From: Rhodoferax sp. WC2427 | Lineage (GTDB): Bacteria; Pseudomonadota; Gammaproteobacteria; Burkholderiales; Burkholderiaceae_C | Length of the DNA stretch: 64,000 nucleotides | Assembly (NCBI RefSeq): GCF_040822085.1 | Contig: NZ_CP162006.1 | Coordinates: 806,001-870,000, forward strand | Reading direction: 5' to 3' | In this document: positions 1 through 8,154 of the stretch, one piece after another | Numbering within the stretch: position 1 is the first letter of the stretch | Layout: the number at the start of each line of letters is the position of its first letter | Position numbers and translations under genes: made by a program | Notes under the pieces: generated by a model | The model's database searches: none | Told to the model about the DNA's origin: nothing | What the model saw: the letters and a program-made list of their open reading frames with translations, nothing else

Positions 1-102
1 TTTCTCGGGCATGGTTTTCTTGTTTTTGGTCGTGGTGTAGAAGTGCCCCGTACCTGCTGTAGATTCCAGCTTGATTTTTTCGCGTCCGCCTTTGGTTGCC
101 AT
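1..102 (-). CDS. rpmG: 50S ribosomal protein L33 (partial, C-terminus beyond window)
   Basis: Large-subunit ribosomal protein L33. The 34 visible codons begin [14 protein letters not shown] and continue with [13 protein letters not shown], the characteristic start of bacterial L33 (full length about 55 residues). The start codon is the ATG read from 102 downward. The rest of the gene lies left of the window. It follows rpmB by 11 bp, the usual rpmB-rpmG arrangement, so the two are almost certainly co-transcribed. Confidence 0.95.
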   Translation of the reverse strand, partial: MATKGGREKIKLESTAGTGHFYTTTKNKKTMPEK

Positions 103-113
103 GATTCAGCTCC

Positions 114-347
114 TTATGCTTGGCCACGTGCGCGCAAATCGGCGAGCACAGAGTCGATACCGTTTTTGTCGATCAAACGCAGACCGGCGTTGGAGATGCG
201 CAAGCGGATCCAACGGTTTTCTGTTTCGACCCAGAAGCGGCGGTATTGCAGGTTCGGCAGGAACCGACGTTTGGTTTTGTTGTTGGCGTGGGAGACATTG
301 TTCCCCGTCATCGGGCCTTTGCCCGTTACTTCGCATACGCGTGCCAT
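114..347 (-). CDS. rpmB: 50S ribosomal protein L28
   Basis: Large-subunit ribosomal protein L28, 77 residues, the normal family length. The protein starts [20 protein letters not shown], the conserved L28 N-terminus, and continues with the basic segment [14 protein letters not shown] longer upstream reading frame exists, but the family start is the ATG at 347, preceded by GGAGTG as a ribosome-binding site. It is the first gene of the rpmB-rpmG pair; the promoter should lie in the 200 bp between 348 and 550. Confidence 0.97.
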   Translation of the reverse strand: MARVCEVTGKGPMTGNNVSHANNKTKRRFLPNLQYRRFWVETENRWIRLRISNAGLRLIDKNGIDSVLADLRARGQA

Positions 348-550
348 GAGGACACTCCAATCAGAGCCGGGGCAGCACACAAGCTGTCCCAGCCAATTAA
401 CGGCAGAAGCCGCACCTCGCCATCCATGAAGGTGGCGGTAAAAATAATTTACCAAACCCAGTCTGCCCTTGGAAGGGCTCGCAAAATTCAGTAAAGCCTA
501 CGATTATAGCCTTGTCGGAGAAAACCTACCCCGACCTGCTTTCAGGCATG

Positions 551-583
551 AAAAAGCCCGCTACTTTTGACAGCAGCGGGCTT
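551..583 (-). terminator. Rho-independent terminator, probably the original tRNA-Thr/fbp operon terminator
   Basis: A 9-bp stem (AAGCCCGCT / AGCGGGCTT, 554-562 with 575-583) is followed on the minus strand by a run of five T residues. It lies 10 bp beyond the orphan 3' end of tRNA-Thr (attL). Before the island inserted, it would have directly followed the tRNA-Thr gene that now lies at 19010-19085. That history is an inference from the att arrangement. Confidence 0.8.
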
Positions 584-592
584 CTCAATATG

Positions 593-637
593 TGGTGCCG
601 GAGAGATGAATCGAACACCCGACCTTCTCATTACGAA
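593..637. repeat. attL: left 45-bp copy of the tRNA-Thr 3' end
   Basis: These 45 bp are identical to 19010-19054, the 3' part (T arm, variable region, acceptor strand and CCA) of the intact tRNA-Thr gene. The match stops at position 637 in the anticodon loop region, after which the sequences diverge. An orphan tRNA 3' fragment at one end and an intact tRNA at the other is the classic footprint of tyrosine-integrase insertion into a tRNA gene. Confidence 0.95.
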
Positions 638-840
638 CTCTGGCACCGATAGCTGTTTATTGTTGCCGATTGCTGTCTTCATTCTTGACGATACGATTTT
701 AACAGCCCAGATTGATGAGAAAAAGCCCCAGCTTTGTGCAGCAACTGTGACATAGCTGTGACATGGGCACGCACAGAAGGGCGCACAGTCGGCCATCTGG
801 CAGACTCTTGGCAGTCTAAAAGTTGTAGGGGTTGAAGAGA
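638..840. other. Left end of island, non-coding, with candidate integrase arm sites
   Basis: This stretch between attL and the first island gene has no convincing gene. It contains two direct copies of TGTGACAT at 747-754 and 758-765, spaced 11 bp (one helical turn). A matching pair occurs near the right end at 18945-18962. This is the layout expected of arm-type binding sites for a tyrosine integrase or for Xis. The function is inferred. Confidence 0.55.
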
Positions 841-1722
841 ATGGCGCAGCGCAAACCAAAAAGGCCGTCCACCGACAGGGCACTGTCATCTAAGCAGTGG
901 GCATGGGAGTTTCTCCGATTCAACGGAGAGTATCGAAAAGCATACGCAGCCTGGATGGAACTTCCGCACGCAGTACGGTGTGTGTCGGTGTCGTCGACTG
1001 GCATACCACTTGGCGACTGCCCTCCCAGTACCCCCATGTCATATTTCGATGTGACCCCGCTTGCGAGGGCGAACGAAACGGTCGCCGAATGGCTATCTCG
1101 TACCGAGGAAGAGCGTAAATCCGGTTGGAAAATTGCGGCTTCTTCAAGGCTGGCCCCTCCGAGGGAATTCTTGATTTCTGAGTGGATTGACCCCCAGTCC
1201 CCCTTGCCGAAGGAAAAAGAGCACATCTGGGACAAGTTCGGCGTGGAGTCAGTAGTCGGTCTGGTCACAGATAAACACTTGCCTCAGCGTGCAGCGGTAG
1301 CTGTGGGCCAGTTGACGGACATGCATGAACTTGCATTCATCGTCGATGTCCGTAGTCCCTTGGCCTTCCTCGAAAAGCAGTTCAAGGACGCAGTTCTTTC
1401 GCATAGGGAGACACTACTCGCACGCGCTGTCGGTGAACAGCCTGATGTGTACGGGGGCAAGGCCATCATCAATAGCGGTGGAATTTACGAAAAGTACATA
1501 GTGATTCTTAATCGACTCGATCAAGGGGAAACCGAGGATGACATTCGCTACAAACAGACTACTGGCGGCCCGAGACTACCCCATTGGGATGCTTATATAG
1601 CCAACATGAAAACTCAAATTCCTGATGCTATAGCGATGAGAGAAGGTGGGTACAGGAAGATCGCCTATCGAGATGACTTTGTCGGTGATTTGAAGAAGAA
1701 GTCCACGACCGGAAAAACATAG
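841..1722 (+). CDS. DUF6499-like / transcriptional-regulator-domain protein of integrative elements
   Basis: A protein of 293 residues. The N-terminus (AWEFLRFNGEYRKAYAAW, residues about 21-38) resembles the DUF6499 / 'transcriptional regulator' segment found at the start of proteins encoded on proteobacterial integrative elements, typically AWEFLRRNPEYR. The remainder is not recognisable to me; it has no clear catalytic motif or membrane segment. An in-frame TTG lies at 832, but AGGGG at 827-831 sits 9 bp before the ATG at 841, so ATG was chosen. It is the first gene of a plus-strand module leading to the replication genes and is probably a DNA-binding or regulatory protein of the element. 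The assignment rests on the N-terminal resemblance only. Confidence 0.6.
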   Translation: MAQRKPKRPSTDRALSSKQWAWEFLRFNGEYRKAYAAWMELPHAVRCVSVSSTGIPLGDCPPSTPMSYFDVTPLARANETVAEWLSRTEEERKSGWKIAASSRLAPPREFLISEWIDPQSPLPKEKEHIWDKFGVESVVGLVTDKHLPQRAAVAVGQLTDMHELAFIVDVRSPLAFLEKQFKDAVLSHRETLLARAVGEQPDVYGGKAIINSGGIYEKYIVILNRLDQGETEDDIRYKQTTGGPRLPHWDAYIANMKTQIPDAIAMREGGYRKIAYRDDFVGDLKKKSTTGKT

Positions 1723-1818
1723 CTCTGCATCTTTTTCCTTAGAGAAATCGTAGTCAAAAAATACGATAGCCAGCGGTGAGCAGTTGTGCTCATCGCTAGT
1801 CCCTCCAAGGAGAAAATC

Positions 1819-2226
1819 GTGCCAGTAACGTCATCCCAAGTCCAACTTGGACGCAGCCCGTCAGCCGTCCAAAATTTTTTCAACCCGCTTCAGCCTGTCA
1901 ATCAGATCGCAGGTCATGGAGGCGCTAGCACATCGGCTGCTTCGGAAGCCCCAAACGTGCTGCCCAAAGAAACCAATCACCAGACTTGGTTTCGCGTATC
2001 TCAGCTAGCCGAAAAGCATAAAGAATTTACTGAAAACGCGATTCGTGCGCAGATTTTTGCGGCAAAGCCGCGTCCAAGTGCAAAAACCAAAGACGGAATT
2101 TCCTGGATTGAGGGAAACGGTTTGGCACCTGCAATCCGGAAGTGTGGACGCGCTGTTTTGATCAATGAATCGATGTATGCAAAGTGGATTGCAACCGGTT
2201 CGTGCACTGAAGGCGGCGAAAAATGA
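1819..2226 (+). CDS. Small winged-helix / excisionase-like DNA-binding protein
   Basis: A protein of 135 residues. The C-terminal half (TWFRVSQLAEKH near residue 55, then NGLAPAIRKCGRAVLI) has the layout of MerR/AlpA-like excisionase folds: an N-terminal helix-turn-helix, then the wing ending in a 'RKVGRRVLI'-type strand. Such proteins act as recombination directionality factors or as activators of element genes. A longer frame opens at a GTG at 1786, but AAGGAG at 1807-1812 is placed 6 bp before the GTG at 1819, so that start was used. The stop overlaps the next start (ATGA at 2223-2226), indicating translational coupling. Function inferred from fold-like pattern. Confidence 0.6.
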   Translation: MPVTSSQVQLGRSPSAVQNFFNPLQPVNQIAGHGGASTSAASEAPNVLPKETNHQTWFRVSQLAEKHKEFTENAIRAQIFAAKPRPSAKTKDGISWIEGNGLAPAIRKCGRAVLINESMYAKWIATGSCTEGGEK

Positions 2227-2678
2227 ACTCGCCCATCAAAAAAATTGATCTTGGCGCCATCAAGGACGATAAGTCTTCGTCATTGCACAAGTCGCTGAAA
2301 ACACGAATCGCCGTTGACGGACTGGTCGCCAATGTAATTGTGATTGATCTTGACCAAGTGTATTTGTCGGACGAAGCCGAAGCGGCACTTAAATGCTGCT
2401 ACCTCTCGGCACCTTACCTGCTCGATAAGTTCGGTGGTCATTACAAGAAGAACCTCATGGCAACAGTCACACGTGGCAACCTCAAAGGCGAGAAGTACAT
2501 CAATACTGAGGCAAACGAATACGTTCACTCTACGGACACAGGAGTCGACATTTTGGTTGTTGGCAAGTGCGTTGAACTCGACAACCGCATCGCGCGCCAA
2601 ATTCACATCACATGCCGCCCTCAGAAGCCCGCGCAAGCTATCGGCTCGGAGAACACGTCAGCAGAAGCTGGGCTGTAA
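2223..2678 (+). CDS. Hypothetical protein of the island replication module
   Basis: A protein of 151 residues that I do not recognise. It has no signal peptide or membrane segment. The central region (VANVIVIDLDQVYLSDEAEAAL, then a KGEKYINTEANEYV stretch) looks like a compact alpha/beta protein. Its start overlaps the stop of the excisionase-like gene by ATGA, and it is followed by the AAA ATPase, so it belongs to the same transcription unit. A role accessory to replication, such as single-strand DNA binding or replication control, is possible from position only. Confidence 0.55.
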   Translation: MNSPIKKIDLGAIKDDKSSSLHKSLKTRIAVDGLVANVIVIDLDQVYLSDEAEAALKCCYLSAPYLLDKFGGHYKKNLMATVTRGNLKGEKYINTEANEYVHSTDTGVDILVVGKCVELDNRIARQIHITCRPQKPAQAIGSENTSAEAGL

Positions 2679-2740
2679 ATAGTCTGCACATCAACAACTT
2701 GAACGTGGCAGCTAAAAAGCGCCAAGCCTCAAAAGAAAAA

Positions 2741-3730
2741 ATGAAAACAAAACGAATATCAGTCAAGGAAAGTAGCAGAACTGGCCTGGCAATCAAGCAA
2801 AGAAACGTCACCCTTGCGAGCGTAAGAGACACTCACTTTCAGCCATGCGAACGCATGACCTTGATTCCAGCAAGCGAGTTGGTCACGCTATCCATTGCAC
2901 CTCGGAAAAAGCACTGGGGCTCCTACATTCAATCCAACCAAACTGGCATGATTTATGGTGAGCGTGGTGGTGGCAAAACATGGCAAGCGATGAGTATCGC
3001 CGTCTCAATCGCCACACGCTCGGAATTTTTGGGAAACAAGCCGGGTATGGCACGTCGCGTTATTTACCTCGACGGAGAGATGGACCTCGTGACGTTTCAG
3101 CAACGTTTGCGCCGAATCTGCGAGAGTCAGGGCGTCGAACCCCCACAGGACCTGAAAGTTTTCACACCTGAATCTTTCACCGATTTACTGCCGTCTATCA
3201 ACACAGCAGAAGGGCAAAAACTCATCGACAAGATGATCGGCACCGACTGGGACGTCCTGATAGTTGACAACTATTCAGCTTGGAGTAGCGATGGCCGTGA
3301 AACAGCCGAAGCATGGGCACCCTTTATGCGCTGGATGCTCGGGCACAAACGCGCAGGTCGTACTGTCATTGTCATCCATCATTCCGGCAAGGCTGGCAAG
3401 CAACGCGGCAGCAGCAAACACGAAGATGCCCTCGACTGGTCAATCAACCTTTTACCGGACAAAAAATCTCCACAGGATGGCGCTCTTCGGTTCACTTTGG
3501 TCTGGGAAAAAGCTCGACACCTTGCAAGCAATGAAATTGCGCCTATTGCAGTGACCATGCGGCAAGGCAAAGACGGATTTTTGACGTGGGAACACCAGCA
3601 GGGCACTCACAAAGACCCCAAGATCGACAGGGCTCTCAAGCTGCGTCAGCAGGGAAAAACCAACATTCAGATTGCGGAAGAGTTGGATGTAGATCGCACC
3701 ACAGTGGGCCGCTGGCTAAAAGACGCCTAA
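2741..3730 (+). CDS. RepA-like AAA ATPase / replicative helicase with C-terminal HTH
   Basis: A RecA-fold ATPase of the AAA_25 / plasmid RepA helicase type. It has a Walker A motif GERGGGKTW about 70 residues in, a Walker B-like strand DVLIVDNYS, and the downstream sensor-like strand TVIVIHHSGKAG that is typical of hexameric RepA-family helicases. The last 40 residues (KLRQQGKTNIQIAEELDVD then RTTVGRWLK) form a helix-turn-helix like those of resolvases. The frame is open from 2612, overlapping the previous gene. I place the start at the ATG at 2741, after that gene ends, although no strong ribosome-binding site supports it; ATG 2855 is another option. With the gpII/X initiator downstream it forms a self-replication module. 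Confidence 0.75.
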   Translation: MKTKRISVKESSRTGLAIKQRNVTLASVRDTHFQPCERMTLIPASELVTLSIAPRKKHWGSYIQSNQTGMIYGERGGGKTWQAMSIAVSIATRSEFLGNKPGMARRVIYLDGEMDLVTFQQRLRRICESQGVEPPQDLKVFTPESFTDLLPSINTAEGQKLIDKMIGTDWDVLIVDNYSAWSSDGRETAEAWAPFMRWMLGHKRAGRTVIVIHHSGKAGKQRGSSKHEDALDWSINLLPDKKSPQDGALRFTLVWEKARHLASNEIAPIAVTMRQGKDGFLTWEHQQGTHKDPKIDRALKLRQQGKTNIQIAEELDVDRTTVGRWLKDA

Positions 3731-3777
3731 AAGCGACTTGATGCAGCCGTGCAAACACTAGCACGCGCGCCGATGCA

Positions 3778-3827
3778 CGCACGCGCCTCCACACATGTAC
3801 TGACTGTCATGCACAGTGGCGCGTGCG
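3778..3827. repeat. Inverted repeat upstream of the rolling-circle initiator, candidate origin hairpin
   Basis: CGCACGCGCC at 3778-3787 and GGCGCGTGCG at 3818-3827 are perfect 10-bp inverted repeats around a 30-nt loop, in the 148-bp gap between the RepA-like ATPase and the gpII/X-type initiator. No T-run follows on either strand, so it does not look like a terminator. A double-strand or single-strand origin for rolling-circle replication is a reasonable guess from position. Confidence 0.5.
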
Positions 3828-3878
3828 AAGTAGAGCTATGGCTATTACTCTCATATTAGATACAGGCACAGATAAGCC

Positions 3879-5048
3879 ATGATTGACTACTTCAACATAA
3901 GCATAGATGGAGATGACTTTCCACCAATTGGTAAACAACTCAGAACCATGCAGCCTAGTGGAGCGGAATCCGAGTCGTTTACCGAGGTCGATGTTCGCGT
4001 TGCCAACGGTGCCCCGGAGTTCACCGCGAAAGTCGAGACCAGAACCAAAACGAAGATGCGATTCAGTGGTTCACCCGCCACATGGTTGCAGGGTCACAAC
4101 GGCATGGGCAGCAATGATTTCCAGCCGTTGGTTAAGGCCAGCGTGTTGTTAGTTTTTGATACGCTAAAACTGTCTTGTCCTGCTTCAGTATTGGACGCGA
4201 TTTCCACTGGGGAATATGACGTTGACGAGGTGCATGTTGCGGAGCAATACCGTATGCCTCACGCGCTGGTTGGGTCAATGTGCGAGAACATCCGTCGCAA
4301 CGCAGATGACTCGCTTCAGGCTACCCCTTTGGGAAAAGGCATCGGTATCCGCTTGTGGCCAAATTCCCGCGACCGCCAGGTCCTGATGTACGACAAGCAC
4401 CATTACTTTATGGACGGTCTTCGGAAGCATAAAACCAAGCTGCTCGGCAACATGCCAATGGGATTTGATCGTATTGGAACGAGCCTTGAATTCGACCGGA
4501 TGAAGGATGAAGTTCTGACTCAGGGCATGCGCATAGAAACACGATTGAAACGCATGTTGGACAACAAAGCGAATCCCTTCAATAGGGGCACGCATTGGAA
4601 ACCGGAAACTGCACGCGAACTGCATCGCAAAGTGTTGCTCGATGTCCCACTTTTGGACCTGCCGCCGGTCCCCATTCAGGAGCAGCTACTTGCGGTAGCT
4701 AGCTCAGATCACAAGATGCTAATCGCGCTGTGGTTGACGGGACGCGATATGCGGCAGTTTTTCGACAGCGACCCCACCTACTACCGGAGACGAACGGCCA
4801 TGATCAATCTGCATGGCATCGATATGTCCACGCCCCCAATTCCTGACAGTGGAATTCGTTGGGCGGATGTGATTGGCGCCGATTCGCTTATTGAAGTGCC
4901 AGCATGGGCAACCGAAAGCGGCTTTGTGCATGTTCCTGAGCGTTGGATTGACTGGCGCGACCCGACTCAAAACCACCGAGCTTGGTTGCGACCGGACCCG
5001 GAAATCCGATTTGGTAAAAGAAGCGGGCCGGACGCTCAATCGAGTTAA
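3879..5048 (+). CDS. Phage/plasmid replication initiator, gene II/X family (inovirus Gp2-like)
   Basis: A 389-residue protein of the filamentous-phage gene II/X replication family. Members nick one strand of the replicative form and start rolling-circle replication. The N-terminus MIDYFNISID is typical. The central part carries the family's RVLMYDK-type block (here RQVLMYDKHHYF) and the MRIETRLKR block seen in gpII proteins. Length agrees with the family (about 350-430). The catalytic tyrosine cannot be fixed by eye; Y in YDK or in the DPTYYRRR segment are candidates. No coat, pIII or Zot-like genes accompany it, so this is an integrated replicon rather than a filamentous prophage. Confidence 0.75.
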   Translation: MIDYFNISIDGDDFPPIGKQLRTMQPSGAESESFTEVDVRVANGAPEFTAKVETRTKTKMRFSGSPATWLQGHNGMGSNDFQPLVKASVLLVFDTLKLSCPASVLDAISTGEYDVDEVHVAEQYRMPHALVGSMCENIRRNADDSLQATPLGKGIGIRLWPNSRDRQVLMYDKHHYFMDGLRKHKTKLLGNMPMGFDRIGTSLEFDRMKDEVLTQGMRIETRLKRMLDNKANPFNRGTHWKPETARELHRKVLLDVPLLDLPPVPIQEQLLAVASSDHKMLIALWLTGRDMRQFFDSDPTYYRRRTAMINLHGIDMSTPPIPDSGIRWADVIGADSLIEVPAWATESGFVHVPERWIDWRDPTQNHRAWLRPDPEIRFGKRSGPDAQSS

Positions 5049-5203
5049 TTTCCCTAGGCAAGTGCGCGGCTTCGCCTCAACGATCACGGCGCAGTAACTT
5101 CGCCGTGTTACCGACAAGAAGCTTTTCGTCATCCCCTGGATTAGCCATGCCCAACGAGCCGGCAAGTTAGGCCGCCGCCGTAAAGGACGGTCTCCCTTGA
5201 AAC

Positions 5204-6241
5204 TTAATGGTGTTTCAAGAAATCCAAAACGTCCGCCACTGCCTGCTTGCGCAGCTTTGCATCACCGCCCATGCGTTGCGTCGAATTCTTCACGCATCGT
5301 TCAGCCTCGACTAATTCGGCGCTGCTCGTGATGGCCCGGTTCTTCCGAAAATCGAAGGCGTTCCCGAGGCCTCCGCCGTCCTTCATTGTCATGAAAATCT
5401 CCATGTCGCAGTCTTTCGCTCCCACTGAGTCCGGCCGATAAAAGAAGGTGCGCAAGAGATCGAAGCCGTGATAGCCGCCCTTGTAAATCTTGTACTGAAT
5501 GTCGTTTCCGTGTTTGGCGAGATCGTCCGCATACTTCGCGCACAGGGACATGTCTTGCGAGTCGTCCAGTTCGGGGTCCGACAAAAGCATCAATATTGGC
5601 GCAGTGGCCTTGTCGCGATCGTCAGTCCGGTAGCGATAGTTGCACATACCAGGGTACAAGACGATGTGACCGGCGAATCTGACCCCCTTGGTATCCACTG
5701 GGTCCTGCCATGTCGGCCACGCGGTCTCGAATGCCACCGTGCCGCCTCGGCTTGAACCCATGTTGTAGATGCGCGTTGCGTCGATTTTTGGGTGTGTTGA
5801 CAGCATACGGAGTGCATTCATCGTGTCGGCAACCTGCGCGGAGGTTGGCACCAAGGTTGAATCACTGCCGGTATTGTTGACGCCACGTGGGCCGAAGCTG
5901 TCTTGGATAAATACGGCATAACCAGCTTCGGTGAGCGCTGGCGCCCACACTTCGCGGACCGTGTTTGATGGACCGCCACTGTCGTGAGAGAAGATGACAG
6001 CAGGCGTCTTGCCGGCAACGTCTTTCGGCATCAATAAATCTCCCCAGACGATCTGCTGCTTCGTGGATTTCATGATCTTTCGCGCGTAGTCCCACCGGCC
6101 TTTCGGTGTCATGGACTGATATTCGATTCGGCCCGTTTCACCTCCGGCCAAGTCAGCTAATGGCGCTGCGCTGACCACAACCGAGGCAAGCAGCATCGAC
6201 TGCGCCGCTAAACCCCGAATCCAGATATTGATCTTTTTCAT
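5204..6241 (-). CDS. Secreted dienelactone-hydrolase-like alpha/beta hydrolase
   Basis: A 345-residue alpha/beta hydrolase. It starts with a Sec signal peptide (MKKINIWIRG, then a hydrophobic stretch ending SAAP), so it is periplasmic or exported. The fold features are visible: oxyanion-side HDSGG, nucleophile elbow GSSRGG (Ser in G-x-S-x-G form), a late acidic region around SDPELDD, and YHGF with the likely catalytic His. A longer frame exists to 6301, but the ATG at 6241 is preceded by AGAGGAAC and begins the signal peptide. It diverges from the XRE gene at 6375 across a 133-bp gap, the usual layout for a regulator and its target. Substrate unknown. As cargo on a defence island it is unexpected. 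Confidence 0.75.
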   Translation of the reverse strand: MKKINIWIRGLAAQSMLLASVVVSAAPLADLAGGETGRIEYQSMTPKGRWDYARKIMKSTKQQIVWGDLLMPKDVAGKTPAVIFSHDSGGPSNTVREVWAPALTEAGYAVFIQDSFGPRGVNNTGSDSTLVPTSAQVADTMNALRMLSTHPKIDATRIYNMGSSRGGTVAFETAWPTWQDPVDTKGVRFAGHIVLYPGMCNYRYRTDDRDKATAPILMLLSDPELDDSQDMSLCAKYADDLAKHGNDIQYKIYKGGYHGFDLLRTFFYRPDSVGAKDCDMEIFMTMKDGGGLGNAFDFRKNRAITSSAELVEAERCVKNSTQRMGGDAKLRKQAVADVLDFLKHH

Positions 6242-6374
6242 CACTGTTCCTCTTGTGTTGTTTTTGAAGTTGATGCCGCCTATGAAGAGTAAAGTCTTCA
6301 AGGCATAGGAAGTCTCTCACAATGAAGCATTTACTCCGTCGCTGTTTATGCGTCATTGAGGCATTTTTGCTTCG

Positions 6375-6755
6375 ATGGCAACGACGGAAAAAATACCCAA
6401 AAAGCGCAAGGCCGCGTCCGAGCGCCATCCGTTGTCGATTGCTTTCGGCAGCTACTTGAAGGAGCTTCGGAAAGCGCAAGACAAGTCGCAGGCTGAACTG
6501 GCGTACGACGCCGGCCTGGACCGGACGTACATTTCGCTGCTGGAGCGTGGTATGTCAGCGCCGTCGCTGCTGGTCTTGGACACCCTGGCGAAGTCTTTCA
6601 AGCTGTCCATGACGCAGTTGGTGGCAGGTCTGGACGAGCATCTGCCAAAGCCGCTTCGCCGAAAAGCCGATCCGATCAAGCGTCGCAGCAATGAAGCCAG
6701 TCTGGCGCTGTCTGCTGAGCGACCTCACGGTAGCCGGCGTTCGCCGTTGCGCTGA
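6375..6755 (+). CDS. XRE-family HTH transcriptional regulator
   Basis: A 126-residue Cro/C1-type DNA-binding protein. The HTH runs from about residue 25 to 80: FGSYLKELRKAQDKSQAELA, then DAGLDRTYISLLERGMSAPS, then a closing helix. A basic tail (KADPIKRRS, RPHGSRRSP) follows. No peptidase or toxin domain is present. No good ribosome-binding site precedes ATG 6375, so a leaderless or weakly translated message is possible. It diverges from the secreted hydrolase and is convergent with the protease module, and may control either set. Confidence 0.85.
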   Translation: MATTEKIPKKRKAASERHPLSIAFGSYLKELRKAQDKSQAELAYDAGLDRTYISLLERGMSAPSLLVLDTLAKSFKLSMTQLVAGLDEHLPKPLRRKADPIKRRSNEASLALSAERPHGSRRSPLR

Positions 6756-6873
6756 TCACAGTCGATCCGTTGGAACCAGATAGCGCGGGTGTGAGGGCCA
6801 CATGCGCATGCGATTCCGGCAACGTGTCTAGCCAGTTGAAGTCAATGACTGGAGTCCATCGGTGACGTTGCCG

Positions 6874-7617
6874 TTATTGCCTTCGGCAACGTACAGCGGC
6901 CAGCAATCGAACCTCTTCTTCGTGCCACTCTGCGGCGGCATACATCCATACGGCGGATTTGCTCTTGTCAGTGTCATTCGGCTTGGTCAGCTTCGTTTTG
7001 GCAGACCGAAGACCTGCGTTGGTGAGAGGCAAGCGAAGACGCGCATTGAAGGCTGCAAACGCGGGCTCACTGGCACTGGGATCAAGCAACAGCAGGGTGT
7101 CGGGATAATGTACTTTGCCGATCACCAGGCCCTCAACGCCGACCGCCAGCGACCAGTGCTTGGTGCGTTGGTGTTTCACCGACGCAAATGCTAAGGCCAC
7201 CATATCTCCACGCATCAGCCAATCCACGGCATAGCCGTCGGCGTTGTCTTCCGCACCGTACTTCGGCGTAAGCTGAATTGGTAGAGCCAGACTCTGAACC
7301 AGTTCCACCCATTCTGGTGCATGCACACCAGAAAAATATGTGTGCGAGAACGTCTTCCACACCAAGGCCGCGGTTCCAAATTTACGGCGGGCCATGTCGT
7401 GCAATGCCGAAGGTTTGACCAGATCAAAAACTATCAACAATATGGCCACGACATGGACCCCGCAAGCGCTGTCTAAACTCGACTGCTGCATGAATGGACT
7501 TACCGGCTCGTTGCGCTTGGATTGGACCGTCAGTGAGTGGCCCGTCTGTAGACCGGCATACACACGCTGGAACCGATAGGCTACTTTTTCTTGGCCGGGG
7601 GTTGAGTGCGCGGGCAT
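6874..7617 (-). CDS. Papain/C39-like cysteine protease-fold protein of unknown role
   Basis: A 247-residue protein with the ordered signature of papain-fold peptidases: Gln before a Cys helix (QSSLDSACGVHVVAILL, Cys near residue 53), then a His strand (KHWSLAVGVEG), then an acidic residue in LLLDPSASEP. That is the C39/papain Cys-His-Asp order. No signal peptide or transporter domain is present, so it should act in the cytoplasm. The ATG at 7617 overlaps the stop of the upstream gene (ATGA), showing tight coupling. It is the last gene of a three-gene minus-strand set. Whether it is an active protease is an inference from the motif order. Confidence 0.55.
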   Translation of the reverse strand: MPAHSTPGQEKVAYRFQRVYAGLQTGHSLTVQSKRNEPVSPFMQQSSLDSACGVHVVAILLIVFDLVKPSALHDMARRKFGTAALVWKTFSHTYFSGVHAPEWVELVQSLALPIQLTPKYGAEDNADGYAVDWLMRGDMVALAFASVKHQRTKHWSLAVGVEGLVIGKVHYPDTLLLLDPSASEPAFAAFNARLRLPLTNAGLRSAKTKLTKPNDTDKSKSAVWMYAAAEWHEEEVRLLAAVRCRRQ

Positions 7618-7997
7618 CAATAGTCTCCAGGCAGCAACAAGGTCGTCACGCTGCGATCCGCTTCCGTGATCACCCAAACGGTGGGCAGCGCTCCACGCTT
7701 GTCTCTGGGCGTGAGTGCCAATCTGGACGCATCCACCAAGCGATACACACTCATCAGCCGCAGCCGTCGCGTGATGGCAAACTCGTTTTCGCCGCGATCT
7801 TCTTCACATATGTCGCCCCAATCGCCGTGTATGTGGCGGCTGCATAGGGCCGCAGCGCTAAAGCCAGTTTGTTGAAGTAGCTCTAGCGCGCCAGGTGTGG
7901 CGACAATCTGGCCCACGCCAAATCGGGCTGAGTTGGTATAGATGACGGTGGTTCTGGCTGTAGGGTGGCTGGTTGTGGGCTGTGGATCAATGGACAT
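7617..7997 (-). CDS. Conserved plasmid/ICE-borne small protein ('GQIVATPGAL' family)
   Basis: A 126-residue protein of a family I recognise from plasmids and integrative elements, usually left as hypothetical or misannotated as a restriction subunit. Its hallmarks are FGVGQIVATPGALELLQQ, then HGDWGDICEEDRGENE, then VWVITEADRSVTTLLLPGDY at the C-terminus. Its function is not known. The start at ATG 7997 has AAGGAG 7 bp upstream; a longer frame to 8096 has no such support. It overlaps the protease gene by ATGA. In other elements the family is often solitary, so its coupling to a protease-fold gene is worth noting. Confidence 0.75.
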   Translation of the reverse strand: MSIDPQPTTSHPTARTTVIYTNSARFGVGQIVATPGALELLQQTGFSAAALCSRHIHGDWGDICEEDRGENEFAITRRLRLMSVYRLVDASRLALTPRDKRGALPTVWVITEADRSVTTLLLPGDY

Positions 7998-8154
7998 GAC
8001 TTTCTCCTTGGTTGTTAACTGAACAGAACAAAAAATGGACGTGGGTTGGCCTCCGAAAACTGGTGTCGGATTTCTCATCACATCGGTGGAAATCAAGGTG
8101 ACCGGCTAATCCGGTCGATGCGGGCTCGCCGCTTGGAGCGAAGACAGTGGCTAA

